From positions 248,001 to 312,000 of the forward strand of contig CBDAUF010000001.1 in NCBI GenBank assembly GCA_965200535.1: DNA of 64,000 nucleotides, read 5' to 3'. The position numbers and the translations under genes were made by a program. Below are positions 10,460 through 18,243 of this stretch, in pieces. Under the pieces are notes generated by a model. The model ran no database searches. It was not told the DNA's origin and worked only from the letters and a program-made list of their open reading frames with translations. The number at the start of each line of letters is the position of its first letter. The first letter of the stretch is position 1. Source of the DNA: MPNO01 sp965200535 (GTDB lineage: Bacteria; Pseudomonadota; Alphaproteobacteria; MPNO01).

Positions 10460-11710
10460 ATGGAGACGGGATCGCCGGCGGCCGGCAAATGGGACGGGCT
10501 CTGGATCGATGCCCATCTGGCGACGATGGTGCCGGGCGGCGCGCCCTACGGGACGATCCGCGACGGCGCGATCGGGGTTGCCGACGGCCGCATCGCCTGG
10601 ATCGGCGCGGCGGCCGACCTCCCCGGCAGCCCGCAAAGCGTGGCGGATGCGGTGCACGACGCGGGCGGCCGCTGGATCACGCCGGGGCTGGTCGATTGTC
10701 ATACCCATCTCGTCTTCGGCGGCAGCCGCGCCGGCGAATTCGAGATGCGGCTCAACGGCGCGAGTTACGAGGAGGTCGCCAAGGCCGGCGGCGGCATCGT
10801 CTCGACCATGCGGGCCACCCGCGAGGCCGACGACGAGACGCTTTTCGAGGCCGCCGTCCCGAGGCTCCGCCGTCTGACGGCCGAAGGGGTCACGACGGTC
10901 GAGGTCAAGTCGGGCTACGGGCTCGACACCGACACCGAGATCAAACAGCTTCGCGTCGCCCGCAAGCTGGGCGAGGCCCTGCCCGTCGACGTGCACACCA
11001 CCTTCCTCGGCGCGCACGCGCTCCCGCCGGAATACGCGGGGCGTCAGGGCGCCTATATCGACCTGGTGGTCGAGGAAATGCTGCCGGCGGTCGCCGAGAC
11101 CGGGCTCGCCGACGCGGTGGACGCCTTTTGCGAGGGCATCGGCTTCACCCCGGCGGAGACCGACAGGGTGTTCTCGGCCGCCCGCGCGCACGGACTGCCG
11201 GTCAAGCTGCATGCCGACCAGCTTTCGGACCTCGGCGGCGCGGCGCTCGCGGCGCGCTACGACGCGCTTTCAGCCGACCACCTCGAATACACGTCGCGCG
11301 AGGGCATCGCGGCGATGGCGGCGGCGGGGACCGTCGGCGTCCTGCTGCCCGGCGCGTTCTATACCCTGCGCGAAACCAGGCTGCCGCCGGTCGAGGCCAT
11401 GCGCGACTGCGGCCTCGGCATCGCCATCGCCACGGACTTCAATCCCGGCTCGTCGCCGACCCTGTCCCTGGTCCTGATGCTCAACATGGCCTGCACGCTG
11501 TTCCGGCTGACACCGGAGGAAGCGCTTGCCGGCGTCACCCGCGTCGCGGCGCAGGCGCTCGGCCTCGGCGGCGACCGCGGCACGCTGGAGGTCGGCAAGC
11601 GCGCCGATTTCGTGCTCTGGGACATCGGCCAGCCGGCGGAACTCTCTTACTGGTTCGGCGTCAACCCGTGCGCGCAGCGCGTGCGGCAAGGAAGGCCGGA
11701 CGCCGGCTGA
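10460..11710 (+). CDS. hutI: Imidazolonepropionase
   Basis: A 416-residue amidohydrolase that opens 4-imidazolone-5-propanoate to N-formiminoglutamate, the substrate of HutF. It has DCHTHLVFGGSRAGEFEMRLNGASYEE with metal ligands H81/H83, VEVKSGYGLD, KLHADQLSD and the ATDFNPGSSPT segment, all diagnostic. The ATG at 10460 is chosen over one 63 nt upstream because GCGAGGA lies about 7 nt before it. It is divergent from hutGF across a 116-nt gap. The hutH and hutU genes are not in the window. Confidence 0.94.
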   Translation: METGSPAAGKWDGLWIDAHLATMVPGGAPYGTIRDGAIGVADGRIAWIGAAADLPGSPQSVADAVHDAGGRWITPGLVDCHTHLVFGGSRAGEFEMRLNGASYEEVAKAGGGIVSTMRATREADDETLFEAAVPRLRRLTAEGVTTVEVKSGYGLDTDTEIKQLRVARKLGEALPVDVHTTFLGAHALPPEYAGRQGAYIDLVVEEMLPAVAETGLADAVDAFCEGIGFTPAETDRVFSAARAHGLPVKLHADQLSDLGGAALAARYDALSADHLEYTSREGIAAMAAAGTVGVLLPGAFYTLRETRLPPVEAMRDCGLGIAIATDFNPGSSPTLSLVLMLNMACTLFRLTPEEALAGVTRVAAQALGLGGDRGTLEVGKRADFVLWDIGQPAELSYWFGVNPCAQRVRQGRPDAG

Positions 11711-11734
11711 CGCCCGGCGCGGCGGGGAAGCCGA

Positions 11735-12958
11735 TCAGACCGCGTCGCGCGGCGCCAGCACCCTGCGCTCCACCGGCCGGTCGTCGATCGGCAGGTTGAA
11801 CGCCGCCGCCACGACGCCGAGGACGACCGAGGCCCACCAGATCGCCGCAAAGCTGCCGAACGCGTCGAACAGCCAGCCGCCGGCCCAGATGCCGATGAAT
11901 GCGCCGACCTGGTGCGAGACGAAGGCGCAGCCGAACAGCGTCGCCATGTAGCGGGTGCCGAAGATCTGGGCGACCACCCCGCCGGTCAGCGGCACGGTGC
12001 CGAGCCACAGCACGCCCATCACCGAAGAGAAGATGACGATGCTCAGATCGGTGACGGGAAGCAGGATGAACGCCGTCATCGCCAGCGCCCGGGCGATATA
12101 GATCCAGGCGAGCAGGTTCTTCTTGCGCCAGCGGCCGCCGGCGGCGCCGAAGACCAGACAGCCGACAATGTTGAACAGGCCGATCAGGGCGATCGACCAC
12201 GCTCCCATCCCGGGCGAGACGTCGTACGCCTCGAGCATCGGCGGGAAGTGGGTGATGATGAACAGCGTCTGGAATCCGCAGACGAAATATCCTGCCGTCA
12301 GAAGCTGGTACCCGGGATGCCGGAACGCCTCGCCGAGCGCCATGCCGAGCGACTGCTGTCCGGTCGCGGCGGCGAGAGTCCCCGGTTTCGACACCATGGC
12401 GAAGGCCAGCGGAATCGCCAGCGCCGTGACCGCCGCCAGGATGACCAGCGCGGTCGACCAGTCCGTCGCGTCGAGCACCGACTGGATCATCGGAACCAGA
12501 ACGACCTGGCCGGAAGAACCGCCGGCGCTGGCGACACCGGCATAGAGGCCGCGCTTTTTCTCGTCGGCCACAACCTTGCTGATGGCGGTCAGGATGACCG
12601 GCGCGGTCAGCCCGCCCATGGCGATGCCGGTCAGCACGCCGATGCCGAGGAACGCCTCGATCCGGGTCGTCGCGTTCGCGGTGACCAGGAAGCCGAGGGC
12701 GAAGGCGACGCCGCAGGCGGCGATCACCCGCCCGGTGCCGTAGCGGTCGGCCACCGCCCCCATGACCGGCGTCGCAAACCCCCATATCAGGGCCTGCGCG
12801 GCCATCGCGAAACTCAGGCTTTCCAGCCCCCAGCCGAGGCCGGTGCTGGCCGGCGCGATCCACAGCCCGTAGGTCATGCGGACGCCGAACGAGATCAGCA
12901 TCACCGTGGTGCCGCAGAGAAGGACGACGAACGGGGTGCGCCAGGAACCGGACGACAT
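11735..12958 (-). CDS. MFS transporter
   Basis: A 407-residue major facilitator superfamily permease with about 12 hydrophobic segments. It shows the motif ADRYGTGRV between segments 2 and 3 and a second-half GTRYMATLFG equivalent. It resembles the oxalate/formate-antiporter-like and monocarboxylate subgroup with the N-terminal FGVRMTYGLWIAP. The substrate is unknown; it may carry an organic acid. It is convergent with hutI (24 nt apart) and downstream of the DUF2461 gene. A GC-rich inverted repeat lies just upstream (12968-12986). Confidence 0.88.
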   Translation of the reverse strand: MSSGSWRTPFVVLLCGTTVMLISFGVRMTYGLWIAPASTGLGWGLESLSFAMAAQALIWGFATPVMGAVADRYGTGRVIAACGVAFALGFLVTANATTRIEAFLGIGVLTGIAMGGLTAPVILTAISKVVADEKKRGLYAGVASAGGSSGQVVLVPMIQSVLDATDWSTALVILAAVTALAIPLAFAMVSKPGTLAAATGQQSLGMALGEAFRHPGYQLLTAGYFVCGFQTLFIITHFPPMLEAYDVSPGMGAWSIALIGLFNIVGCLVFGAAGGRWRKKNLLAWIYIARALAMTAFILLPVTDLSIVIFSSVMGVLWLGTVPLTGGVVAQIFGTRYMATLFGCAFVSHQVGAFIGIWAGGWLFDAFGSFAAIWWASVVLGVVAAAFNLPIDDRPVERRVLAPRDAV

Positions 12959-12967
12959 GCGGGCTAC

Positions 12968-12986
12968 GGCCGGGATCGATCCGGCC
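12968..12986. promoter_or_regulatory. GC-rich inverted repeat upstream of MFS gene
   Basis: GGCCGG and CCGGCC arms flank a 7-nt centre, and the nested GGATCGATCC is itself a perfect palindrome. It lies 10-28 nt before the MFS start. It could be an operator or a small hairpin. It has no T-run, so it is not a convincing terminator. Confidence 0.25.
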
Positions 12987-13046
12987 GCCTCTTCGGAAAG
13001 GAAACGCTGCAGGCTGTCCCGGCCGTACAGCGCAACGCCCCCGCAG

Positions 13047-13823
13047 TCAACCGGCGTACCGCCGCCGGGCGGGCGGGCGCATGTGCCGGCGCGGGTCGGC
13101 GTCGGCCGGCGCGTCGGCGATCTCCCAGCCGTATTCGAGCAGCGGGGCCGCCTTCGCGGCGTGCTCGCGGACGATCTCGATCAGGCCGCGGGACCGGGCA
13201 TCGCTGTCCGCCACCGGCCGGGTGAGAAGGAACGACTTCCACCTGACCCAGTCCGCTACCGGCGAGTCGGCGTCGCCCCTGAATCCGCGCGGCATCGTCT
13301 TGAGCGTGGAAATCGCCCGCATGTAGGCCGCGTCCCCGCCGTTCGCGTAGGGACCGACGATCTCCAGCCACTCCTCGGGATCGTCCACCATGCGCCGGCG
13401 CCATGCGGTCAGCATCGGCGGATCGGCGCGCCAGAACCCGGCCGAGACGAAACAGTTCCCCGGCTGGATATGGATATAGACGACGCCGGGCTCGCTGCGC
13501 CTGCCGCTGCGCGACAGGACGGCGCCGGCATGGGTCTTGTAGGGCTGCTTGTTCTTCGAAAACCGCACGTCGCGGTAGATCCGGAAAATCCCCCTGGCCG
13601 GATCGCCGCGGACCGGCAGCCGCTTTCCGGCGCCGTCGCCGCGGAACTCGGCGACCAGGCATTCGAGCGGAAACCGGACCTCGTTCTCGTAGGTCTCGCG
13701 GTTCTCGGCAAACCAGCCGCGGTCGTTGTTGCGCGCAAGATCGCCGAGAAAGCGGAAGGCGGCCGGCGAGAAGCCTTCGAAATCCGGGCGCACATCGTCG
13801 GGAAAAACAAGGGGTGCGGTCAT
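13047..13823 (-). CDS. DUF2461 family protein (TIGR02453-type)
   Basis: A 258-residue DUF2461 protein. Typical signatures are FSPAAFRFLGDLARNNDRGWFAENRETYE at the N-terminus, then RIYRDVRFSKNKQPYKTHAGA and VYIHIQPGNCFVSAGFW. The family is widespread and soluble, without a settled biochemical function. It is followed 88 nt downstream by the MFS gene on the same strand. Confidence 0.9.
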   Translation of the reverse strand: MTAPLVFPDDVRPDFEGFSPAAFRFLGDLARNNDRGWFAENRETYENEVRFPLECLVAEFRGDGAGKRLPVRGDPARGIFRIYRDVRFSKNKQPYKTHAGAVLSRSGRRSEPGVVYIHIQPGNCFVSAGFWRADPPMLTAWRRRMVDDPEEWLEIVGPYANGGDAAYMRAISTLKTMPRGFRGDADSPVADWVRWKSFLLTRPVADSDARSRGLIEIVREHAAKAAPLLEYGWEIADAPADADPRRHMRPPARRRYAG

Positions 13824-13892
13824 TGGCGGGCGGCCGGCTGTTCCGGCCGGGACAATAGACCCGGCCTCGCCGGGGTCAAGACCGCGCCCCTC

Positions 13893-14669
13893 TCAACCGC
13901 CGAGCGCCCGTATCGGCCCCTCGGCGCGCCGGTTGACGAACTGGTCCACGACGGCGTTGCCGCTGCGGTCGATCTCGTCCACCGGGCCCTGCCAGACGAC
14001 GCTGCCCGCATTCATCATGGCGAACCTTCCGGCGATCCGCCGCACGCCGGCGATGTCGCTGGTCACCAGGAGCACGGCCGCATCGAGCCGGGCGGCCGTC
14101 TCCCGGATCAACTGGGCGATGACGGTCGACATGATGGGATCGAGGCCCGCAGTGGGCTCGTCGAGGAGCACGATCTCCGGGTCGTCGGCAATCGCCCGGG
14201 CAAGCGCGGCGCGCTTCTGCATCCCGCCCGACAGTTCGGCCGGATAGAGTTGCGCCGTCTCGGGAGCGAGCCCGACGGCGGCGATCCTGTCCACGGCCGC
14301 TGCAAAACCCGCGCGGCGGCCGAGCGAGCCGTCGCTGAGCTGCCGGAAGACCACGTTCTCCCACACCGGCATGCTGTCGAACAGCGCCGAGCGCTGGAAC
14401 AGCACGCCGATGCGGCCCGCCGCGCCCGTCCGCGCCGCCGGCGCAACGCCTGCGGTCTCGCGCCCGTCGATCCTGACGCTTCCGCTGTCGGGCCGGACCA
14501 GCCCGGCGATCGACTTGAGCAGCACCGTCTTGCCGCTCCCCGAGGGCCCGCCGAGGGCGACGATCTCGCCGCGGCGAACATCGAGGCTGGCGTCCCTCAG
14601 GGCATCGACCCCGTCGAAACGCTTGCAGACGCCCGCCAGCGCGATCTTCGGCTCGGGAGGAGCGGCCAT
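13893..14669 (-). CDS. ABC transporter ATP-binding protein, MlaF/Mce type
   Basis: A 258-residue ABC ATPase. Walker A is GPSGSGKT at 41-48, the signature LSGGMQKR at 146-153 and Walker B IVLLDEP at 166-172, followed by TAGLDPIMS. The GGMQKRAALARA form and the C-terminal GPVDEI..SGNAVVDQFVNRRAEGPI are typical of the ATPase of Mce/Mla phospholipid transporters (MlaF, Ttg2A). No MlaE permease or MlaD/Mce gene is next to it, so the partner subunits must be elsewhere. The lipid role is inferred from family only. Confidence 0.85.
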   Translation of the reverse strand: MAAPPEPKIALAGVCKRFDGVDALRDASLDVRRGEIVALGGPSGSGKTVLLKSIAGLVRPDSGSVRIDGRETAGVAPAARTGAAGRIGVLFQRSALFDSMPVWENVVFRQLSDGSLGRRAGFAAAVDRIAAVGLAPETAQLYPAELSGGMQKRAALARAIADDPEIVLLDEPTAGLDPIMSTVIAQLIRETAARLDAAVLLVTSDIAGVRRIAGRFAMMNAGSVVWQGPVDEIDRSGNAVVDQFVNRRAEGPIRALGG

Positions 14670-14818
14670 CGGACGGGGGTTCCGGGACGGTTGGGGTGCG
14701 CCGGACGATAGGTGCAGATCGCCGGGCGATCAATGACGCGGAGTGTTTGCGGAGGAAGCCGGCATCGACGCGCCGCCGGGCGCAGGATCGGCGGGGCCGG
14801 GCGCAGCCTGCCGCGCGC

Positions 14819-15850
14819 TCACCGGGGCGGCTGGGTTCCCTTCCGTATCGTCCGGGTCCAGCCGCGCTCGCGGAAAAACCTTGCCGCCGCCGGGTGCATC
14901 GGCACGCCGCGCGTCTCCAGCGCGTCGCCGGGAACCGGGTTGTAGCCGCTCCATGCCGGATGGCTCGCGGCGAGACTCTCCCACCGGTCGATCAGGACCG
15001 CGAGCATGGTACGCACCACGGCGTTTTCGACATCCCTGTGGACGAGAATCGCGGTGCCGAGATCGACCGACCGGACCGGCCGGCCCTCGCTTCCCGGCGG
15101 GGGAGGCAGGACCGCCGGCGCGAGCCCGGCCCGTTGGAGCGCCGTGCGCGCAGCCGGCGGCAGCTCGACGAAGCGGGCATGGCCGGCGAGCGCCGCCCCG
15201 AACGCGGCGGCGCGGTTCGGCGCGGCGGCGGCGAACCAGAGATCGGCGCGGCCGTTCCGGATCATGCGGGGAATCTGGCTCGGCCCCACGTGGAGCACGT
15301 CGCCGCCGCGCCCGCGCAGCGACCGGCGGGTCGTGCCCATCGCCGCGAGGATCATGTCTGCGACCACCGGGACGGAGCCGGCAGACGGCGCCATGACGAG
15401 GCGCGGCGCGTCTTGCGGTTCCCGCAGCGCCCGGGCGAGGGTGGAGAGGCCGGTTCGCCGGATATAGTCCTCGCGCAGCATGGCGACGATCCAGACCGGC
15501 GTCAGGCCGGCGATCAGGACGCGAATGCGGGTGTACCTCTTCTTCTCGTAGGCGATGTCGTCGCCGGTATAGGCCCAGACTGCGGAAGCGGCGTGCGACA
15601 GGCCGAAATCGGCGCGCCAGGCATGGACGGCGACCGGGTTCCAGTAGCCGTTGCCGCGGCCGATGTCGCTGGCCGCTGCGCCCTCGACAGTCATGCCGTA
15701 TTCCCGCGCAAGGGCCGTCCCGAAGGCGTGCCAGGGGCTGCCCGGATGCCCCGATGCGATGCGCACCTCGCGGGCATCGGCGGCCCCGGACAGGAGCAGG
15801 GCCGAGAGCACGGCCGCGCCGGCGATGCCGGCCGGCATGCGGAGGAGCAT
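14819..15850 (-). CDS. TAXI family TRAP transporter solute-binding protein
   Basis: A 343-residue periplasmic binding protein. A signal peptide of about 27 residues (hydrophobic AGIAGAAVLSALLLSG, cleavage after ADA) is followed by REVRIASGHPGSPWHAFGTALAREY, the TAXI-family opening. Internal features fit the family: GYWNPVAVHAWRADFGLSHA and HVGPSQIPRMI. It would capture a carboxylate or related solute for a TRAP permease. No DctQ/DctM membrane gene is adjacent. The next gene downstream on the strand is the Mla-type ATPase, 149 nt away, which normally does not pair with TAXI proteins. Confidence 0.85.
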   Translation of the reverse strand: MLLRMPAGIAGAAVLSALLLSGAADAREVRIASGHPGSPWHAFGTALAREYGMTVEGAAASDIGRGNGYWNPVAVHAWRADFGLSHAASAVWAYTGDDIAYEKKRYTRIRVLIAGLTPVWIVAMLREDYIRRTGLSTLARALREPQDAPRLVMAPSAGSVPVVADMILAAMGTTRRSLRGRGGDVLHVGPSQIPRMIRNGRADLWFAAAAPNRAAAFGAALAGHARFVELPPAARTALQRAGLAPAVLPPPPGSEGRPVRSVDLGTAILVHRDVENAVVRTMLAVLIDRWESLAASHPAWSGYNPVPGDALETRGVPMHPAAARFFRERGWTRTIRKGTQPPR

Positions 15851-16185
15851 TGCGTCATCCCCGGAAATGCACGGCGGCCGCCATGATAGCGGCGGCGGCG
15901 CCCTCCGCCATCGACGGGAGCCGACCCGAACGAACCCGTTTCCCTGCGGCAGAGAGATGCGCCGTCGCCGTCGGGCGGGAGGACCGGACCAATCGAAAAA
16001 TTACCTTTTATGAAAAATATCTCTTGACATATGACCATTCTTGATTATATTTCTCACTGATATGGGAAGAAAACGCACTTCGATCCGTTTCCCGGCAGCG
16101 ACCCGCCGCCCGCCCCTTGCCGTGCACCGGGCGGCGGTTGTATCCCGGCCGGGCGCCGGATTCCCCGAACGCGAGGAGGCCGACC
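15851..16185. other. Divergent intergenic region with AT-rich control segment
   Basis: This 335-nt gap separates the TAXI gene from the galD-like gene. The outer parts are GC-rich with nothing recognisable. The segment 15992-16058 is strikingly AT-rich for this genome and holds a promoter-like pair and an imperfect inverted repeat, described separately. From 16059 to 16170 it would be a long untranslated leader of the galD gene, ending in GAGGAGG at 16172-16178. Confidence 0.5.
16024..16051 (+). promoter_or_regulatory. Sigma-70-type promoter for galD/ligI-like operon
   Basis: TTGACA at 16024-16029 and TATATT at 16046-16051 are separated by 16 nt, an excellent match to the vegetative consensus in an otherwise GC-rich background. 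The -10 overlaps the right arm of an imperfect inverted repeat (GAAAAATAT at 16012-16020 and ATATTTCTC at 16047-16055, 8 of 9 matched), which could be an operator for a repressor. The predicted leader to the ATG at 16186 is about 130 nt. Confidence 0.55.
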
Positions 16186-17304
16186 ATGCAGACCCGCATC
16201 CCTTCAGCCCTGATGCGCGGAGGCACGTCCAAGGGACTGTTCTTCCGCGCCGACGACCTTCCGGCCGACCCGGCGCTGCGCGACCGCGTGCTGCTGGCCG
16301 CCATGGGTTCGGCCGATCCGCGCCAGATCGACGGGATCGGCGGCGGCGACCCGCTGACCAGCAAGGTGGCGATCGTCGGCCGGTCCGCCCGCCCCGGGGT
16401 CGACCTCGACTATCTCTTCGCCCAGGTGGTGGTCGGCGAGGCCCGTGTGGACACCGCTCCCAACTGCGGCAACATGCTCGCCGGGGTGGGGCCGTTTGCG
16501 CTCGAGCAGGGGCTTATCGAGGCCTCGGGCGACCGCTCGACAGTGCGCATCCGGATGGTGAATTCGGACAGTCTCTGCGACCAGACTGTGCAGACCCCCG
16601 GCGGGGCGGTGACCTACGACGGCGATGCCCGGATCGACGGCGCGCCGGGGACGGCGGCCCCGGTCCTCATCGACTTCCTCGATGTCGCGGGGTCGGCCTG
16701 CGGCAGCCTGCTCCCCACCGGGGCCTTGCGGGAAACCGTCAACGGCGTCGAGGTCACCTGCATCGACAACGGGATGCCGGTGGTCCTCATGGCCGCCTCG
16801 TCATTCGGCCTGACCGGCGGAGAGGCGCCGGCCGCGCTGGATGCGGACAGTGCCCTCAAGGAACGGCTGGAGGCGATCCGGCTGGCCGTCGGGCCGGCGA
16901 TGAACCTGGGCGATGTCGCGGCGAAGGTGGTGCCGAAAATGTGCCTGGTGGCGCCGCCGGCGGCGGGCGGGGCGATCGCCACGCGGTGTTTCATCCCGCA
17001 CCGCTGCCATGCCGCGATCGGCGTCCTCGCGGCGGTCACCGTGGCCGCGGCGGCGGCGATCGAGGGAACGGTCGCGCACGATTTTGCCCGCCTGCCGCCG
17101 GGGCCGAAACGGACGATCTCGGTCGAGCACCCGTCGGGCGAATTCACCGTCGAACTGGAGACCGAGGGCGATGCGGCCTCGCTCACGGTCAGGCGCGCCG
17201 CCCTGCTGCGCACGGCGCGCCGGCTGTTCGAGGGCAACGTGCTGATCCCGGGCCATGTCTGGGACGGCCGCGCCGGGCTCGCGGTACGGGAGGCGGCGCA
17301 ATGA
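16186..17304 (+). CDS. galD: PrpF family protein, probable 4-oxalomesaconate tautomerase
   Basis: A 372-residue PrpF/GalD-like isomerase of the diaminopimelate-epimerase fold. It opens QTRIPSALMRGGTSKGLFFRADDLP, has IDGIGGGDPLTSKVAIV, then APNCGNMLAGVGPFA with the catalytic cysteine and VTCIDNGMPVV. GalD converts the keto and enol forms of 4-oxalomesaconate in gallate and protocatechuate 4,5-cleavage. The GalD call over PrpF (aconitate isomerase) rests on the overlapping LigI-like gene downstream. The ATG at 16186 has GAGGAGG 7 nt upstream. Confidence 0.82.
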   Translation: MQTRIPSALMRGGTSKGLFFRADDLPADPALRDRVLLAAMGSADPRQIDGIGGGDPLTSKVAIVGRSARPGVDLDYLFAQVVVGEARVDTAPNCGNMLAGVGPFALEQGLIEASGDRSTVRIRMVNSDSLCDQTVQTPGGAVTYDGDARIDGAPGTAAPVLIDFLDVAGSACGSLLPTGALRETVNGVEVTCIDNGMPVVLMAASSFGLTGGEAPAALDADSALKERLEAIRLAVGPAMNLGDVAAKVVPKMCLVAPPAAGGAIATRCFIPHRCHAAIGVLAAVTVAAAAAIEGTVAHDFARLPPGPKRTISVEHPSGEFTVELETEGDAASLTVRRAALLRTARRLFEGNVLIPGHVWDGRAGLAVREAAQ

Positions 17305-18170
17305 GAACCTGCCAGCCTCCCGATCCGCACCCGCGCCCGCCGTCCTTTGCGCTGCCGCCGGGGGCATGCGATTCCCACTGCCACGTCTTCGGGCCGGGCG
17401 ATGTGTTCCCCTATCATCCGAACCGCTCCTACACCCCGCCCGATGCACCGCGCGAGGCGCTTGTCCGGCTGCACCGGACGCTGGGGATCGACCGCGCGGT
17501 GATCGTCCAGGCGACCTGCCACGGCGACGACAACCGCGCCATGCTGGATGCCATCGCCCGTTCGGAAGGGCGCTACCGCGGCGTCGCCATGATCGAGGAG
17601 ACGATCTCGGACGGCGAACTCGAGGGGCTTCACCGGGGCGGGGTGCGCGGGGTGAGGATGAGCTTCGCCCGCCACCTGTCCGGCCCGCCGGATTTCTCCA
17701 GGGCGCACCGCATCGCCGAACGCATCGCCCCGCTGGGCTGGCACCTGGTGCTCTACCTCGAGGCCGACGATGTGGTCGAGAACAGCGCGGCGCTGGGGCG
17801 GTTCGAGGTGCCGGTGGTGATCGACCACATGGCGCGGGTGCGCGTCGCCGAAGGGCTCGACCAGGCGCCGTTCCGGCAACTGCTCAGCTTCCTCCGCAGC
17901 GCGGATTTCTGGGTCAAGATCTCCTGCGCGGAACGCCTGTCGGCCGCCGGTGCGCCCTACGACGATGTGGCGCCCTTCGCCGCCGCGGCGATCGAGGCCG
18001 CACCCGACCGCGTGCTGTGGGGCACCGACTGGCCGCACCCCAATATGGAGGGCCGTATGCCCAACGACGGCGACCTGACCGATCTGCTGGCGACCTACGC
18101 GCCGGACGAGCACATGCGGCGCAGGATCCTGGTGGACAATCCTGCGCGGTTGTACGGCTTCGACGGTTAG
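17301..18170 (+). CDS. ligI: Amidohydrolase, 2-pyrone-4,6-dicarboxylate lactonase-like
   Basis: A 289-residue amidohydrolase of the LigI type. FALPPGACDSHCHVFGPGDVFPY carries the HxH pair H26/H28. Other family motifs are AVIVQATCHGDDN, GVRGVRMSF, PVVIDHMARV and the metal-aspartate segment VLWGTDWPHPNM. LigI opens 2-pyrone-4,6-dicarboxylate to 4-oxalomesaconate, the substrate of GalD. The start at 17301 overlaps the galD stop by 4 nt. Related amidohydrolases act on other lactones, so the exact substrate is inferred from the pairing. Confidence 0.82.
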   Translation: MRTCQPPDPHPRPPSFALPPGACDSHCHVFGPGDVFPYHPNRSYTPPDAPREALVRLHRTLGIDRAVIVQATCHGDDNRAMLDAIARSEGRYRGVAMIEETISDGELEGLHRGGVRGVRMSFARHLSGPPDFSRAHRIAERIAPLGWHLVLYLEADDVVENSAALGRFEVPVVIDHMARVRVAEGLDQAPFRQLLSFLRSADFWVKISCAERLSAAGAPYDDVAPFAAAAIEAAPDRVLWGTDWPHPNMEGRMPNDGDLTDLLATYAPDEHMRRRILVDNPARLYGFDG

Positions 18171-18243
18171 GGCGGGCTGTCGGCCGGGGCGGGAGCGGGC
18201 CGGAATGGCCGCCGGCGGGATGGCAGCCCGGACAGGGGGTCGG

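Noticed and set aside
12968..12986. GC-rich hairpin as a terminator after the DUF2461 gene
   Set aside because: No T-run follows on the minus strand; kept only as a weak regulatory candidate.
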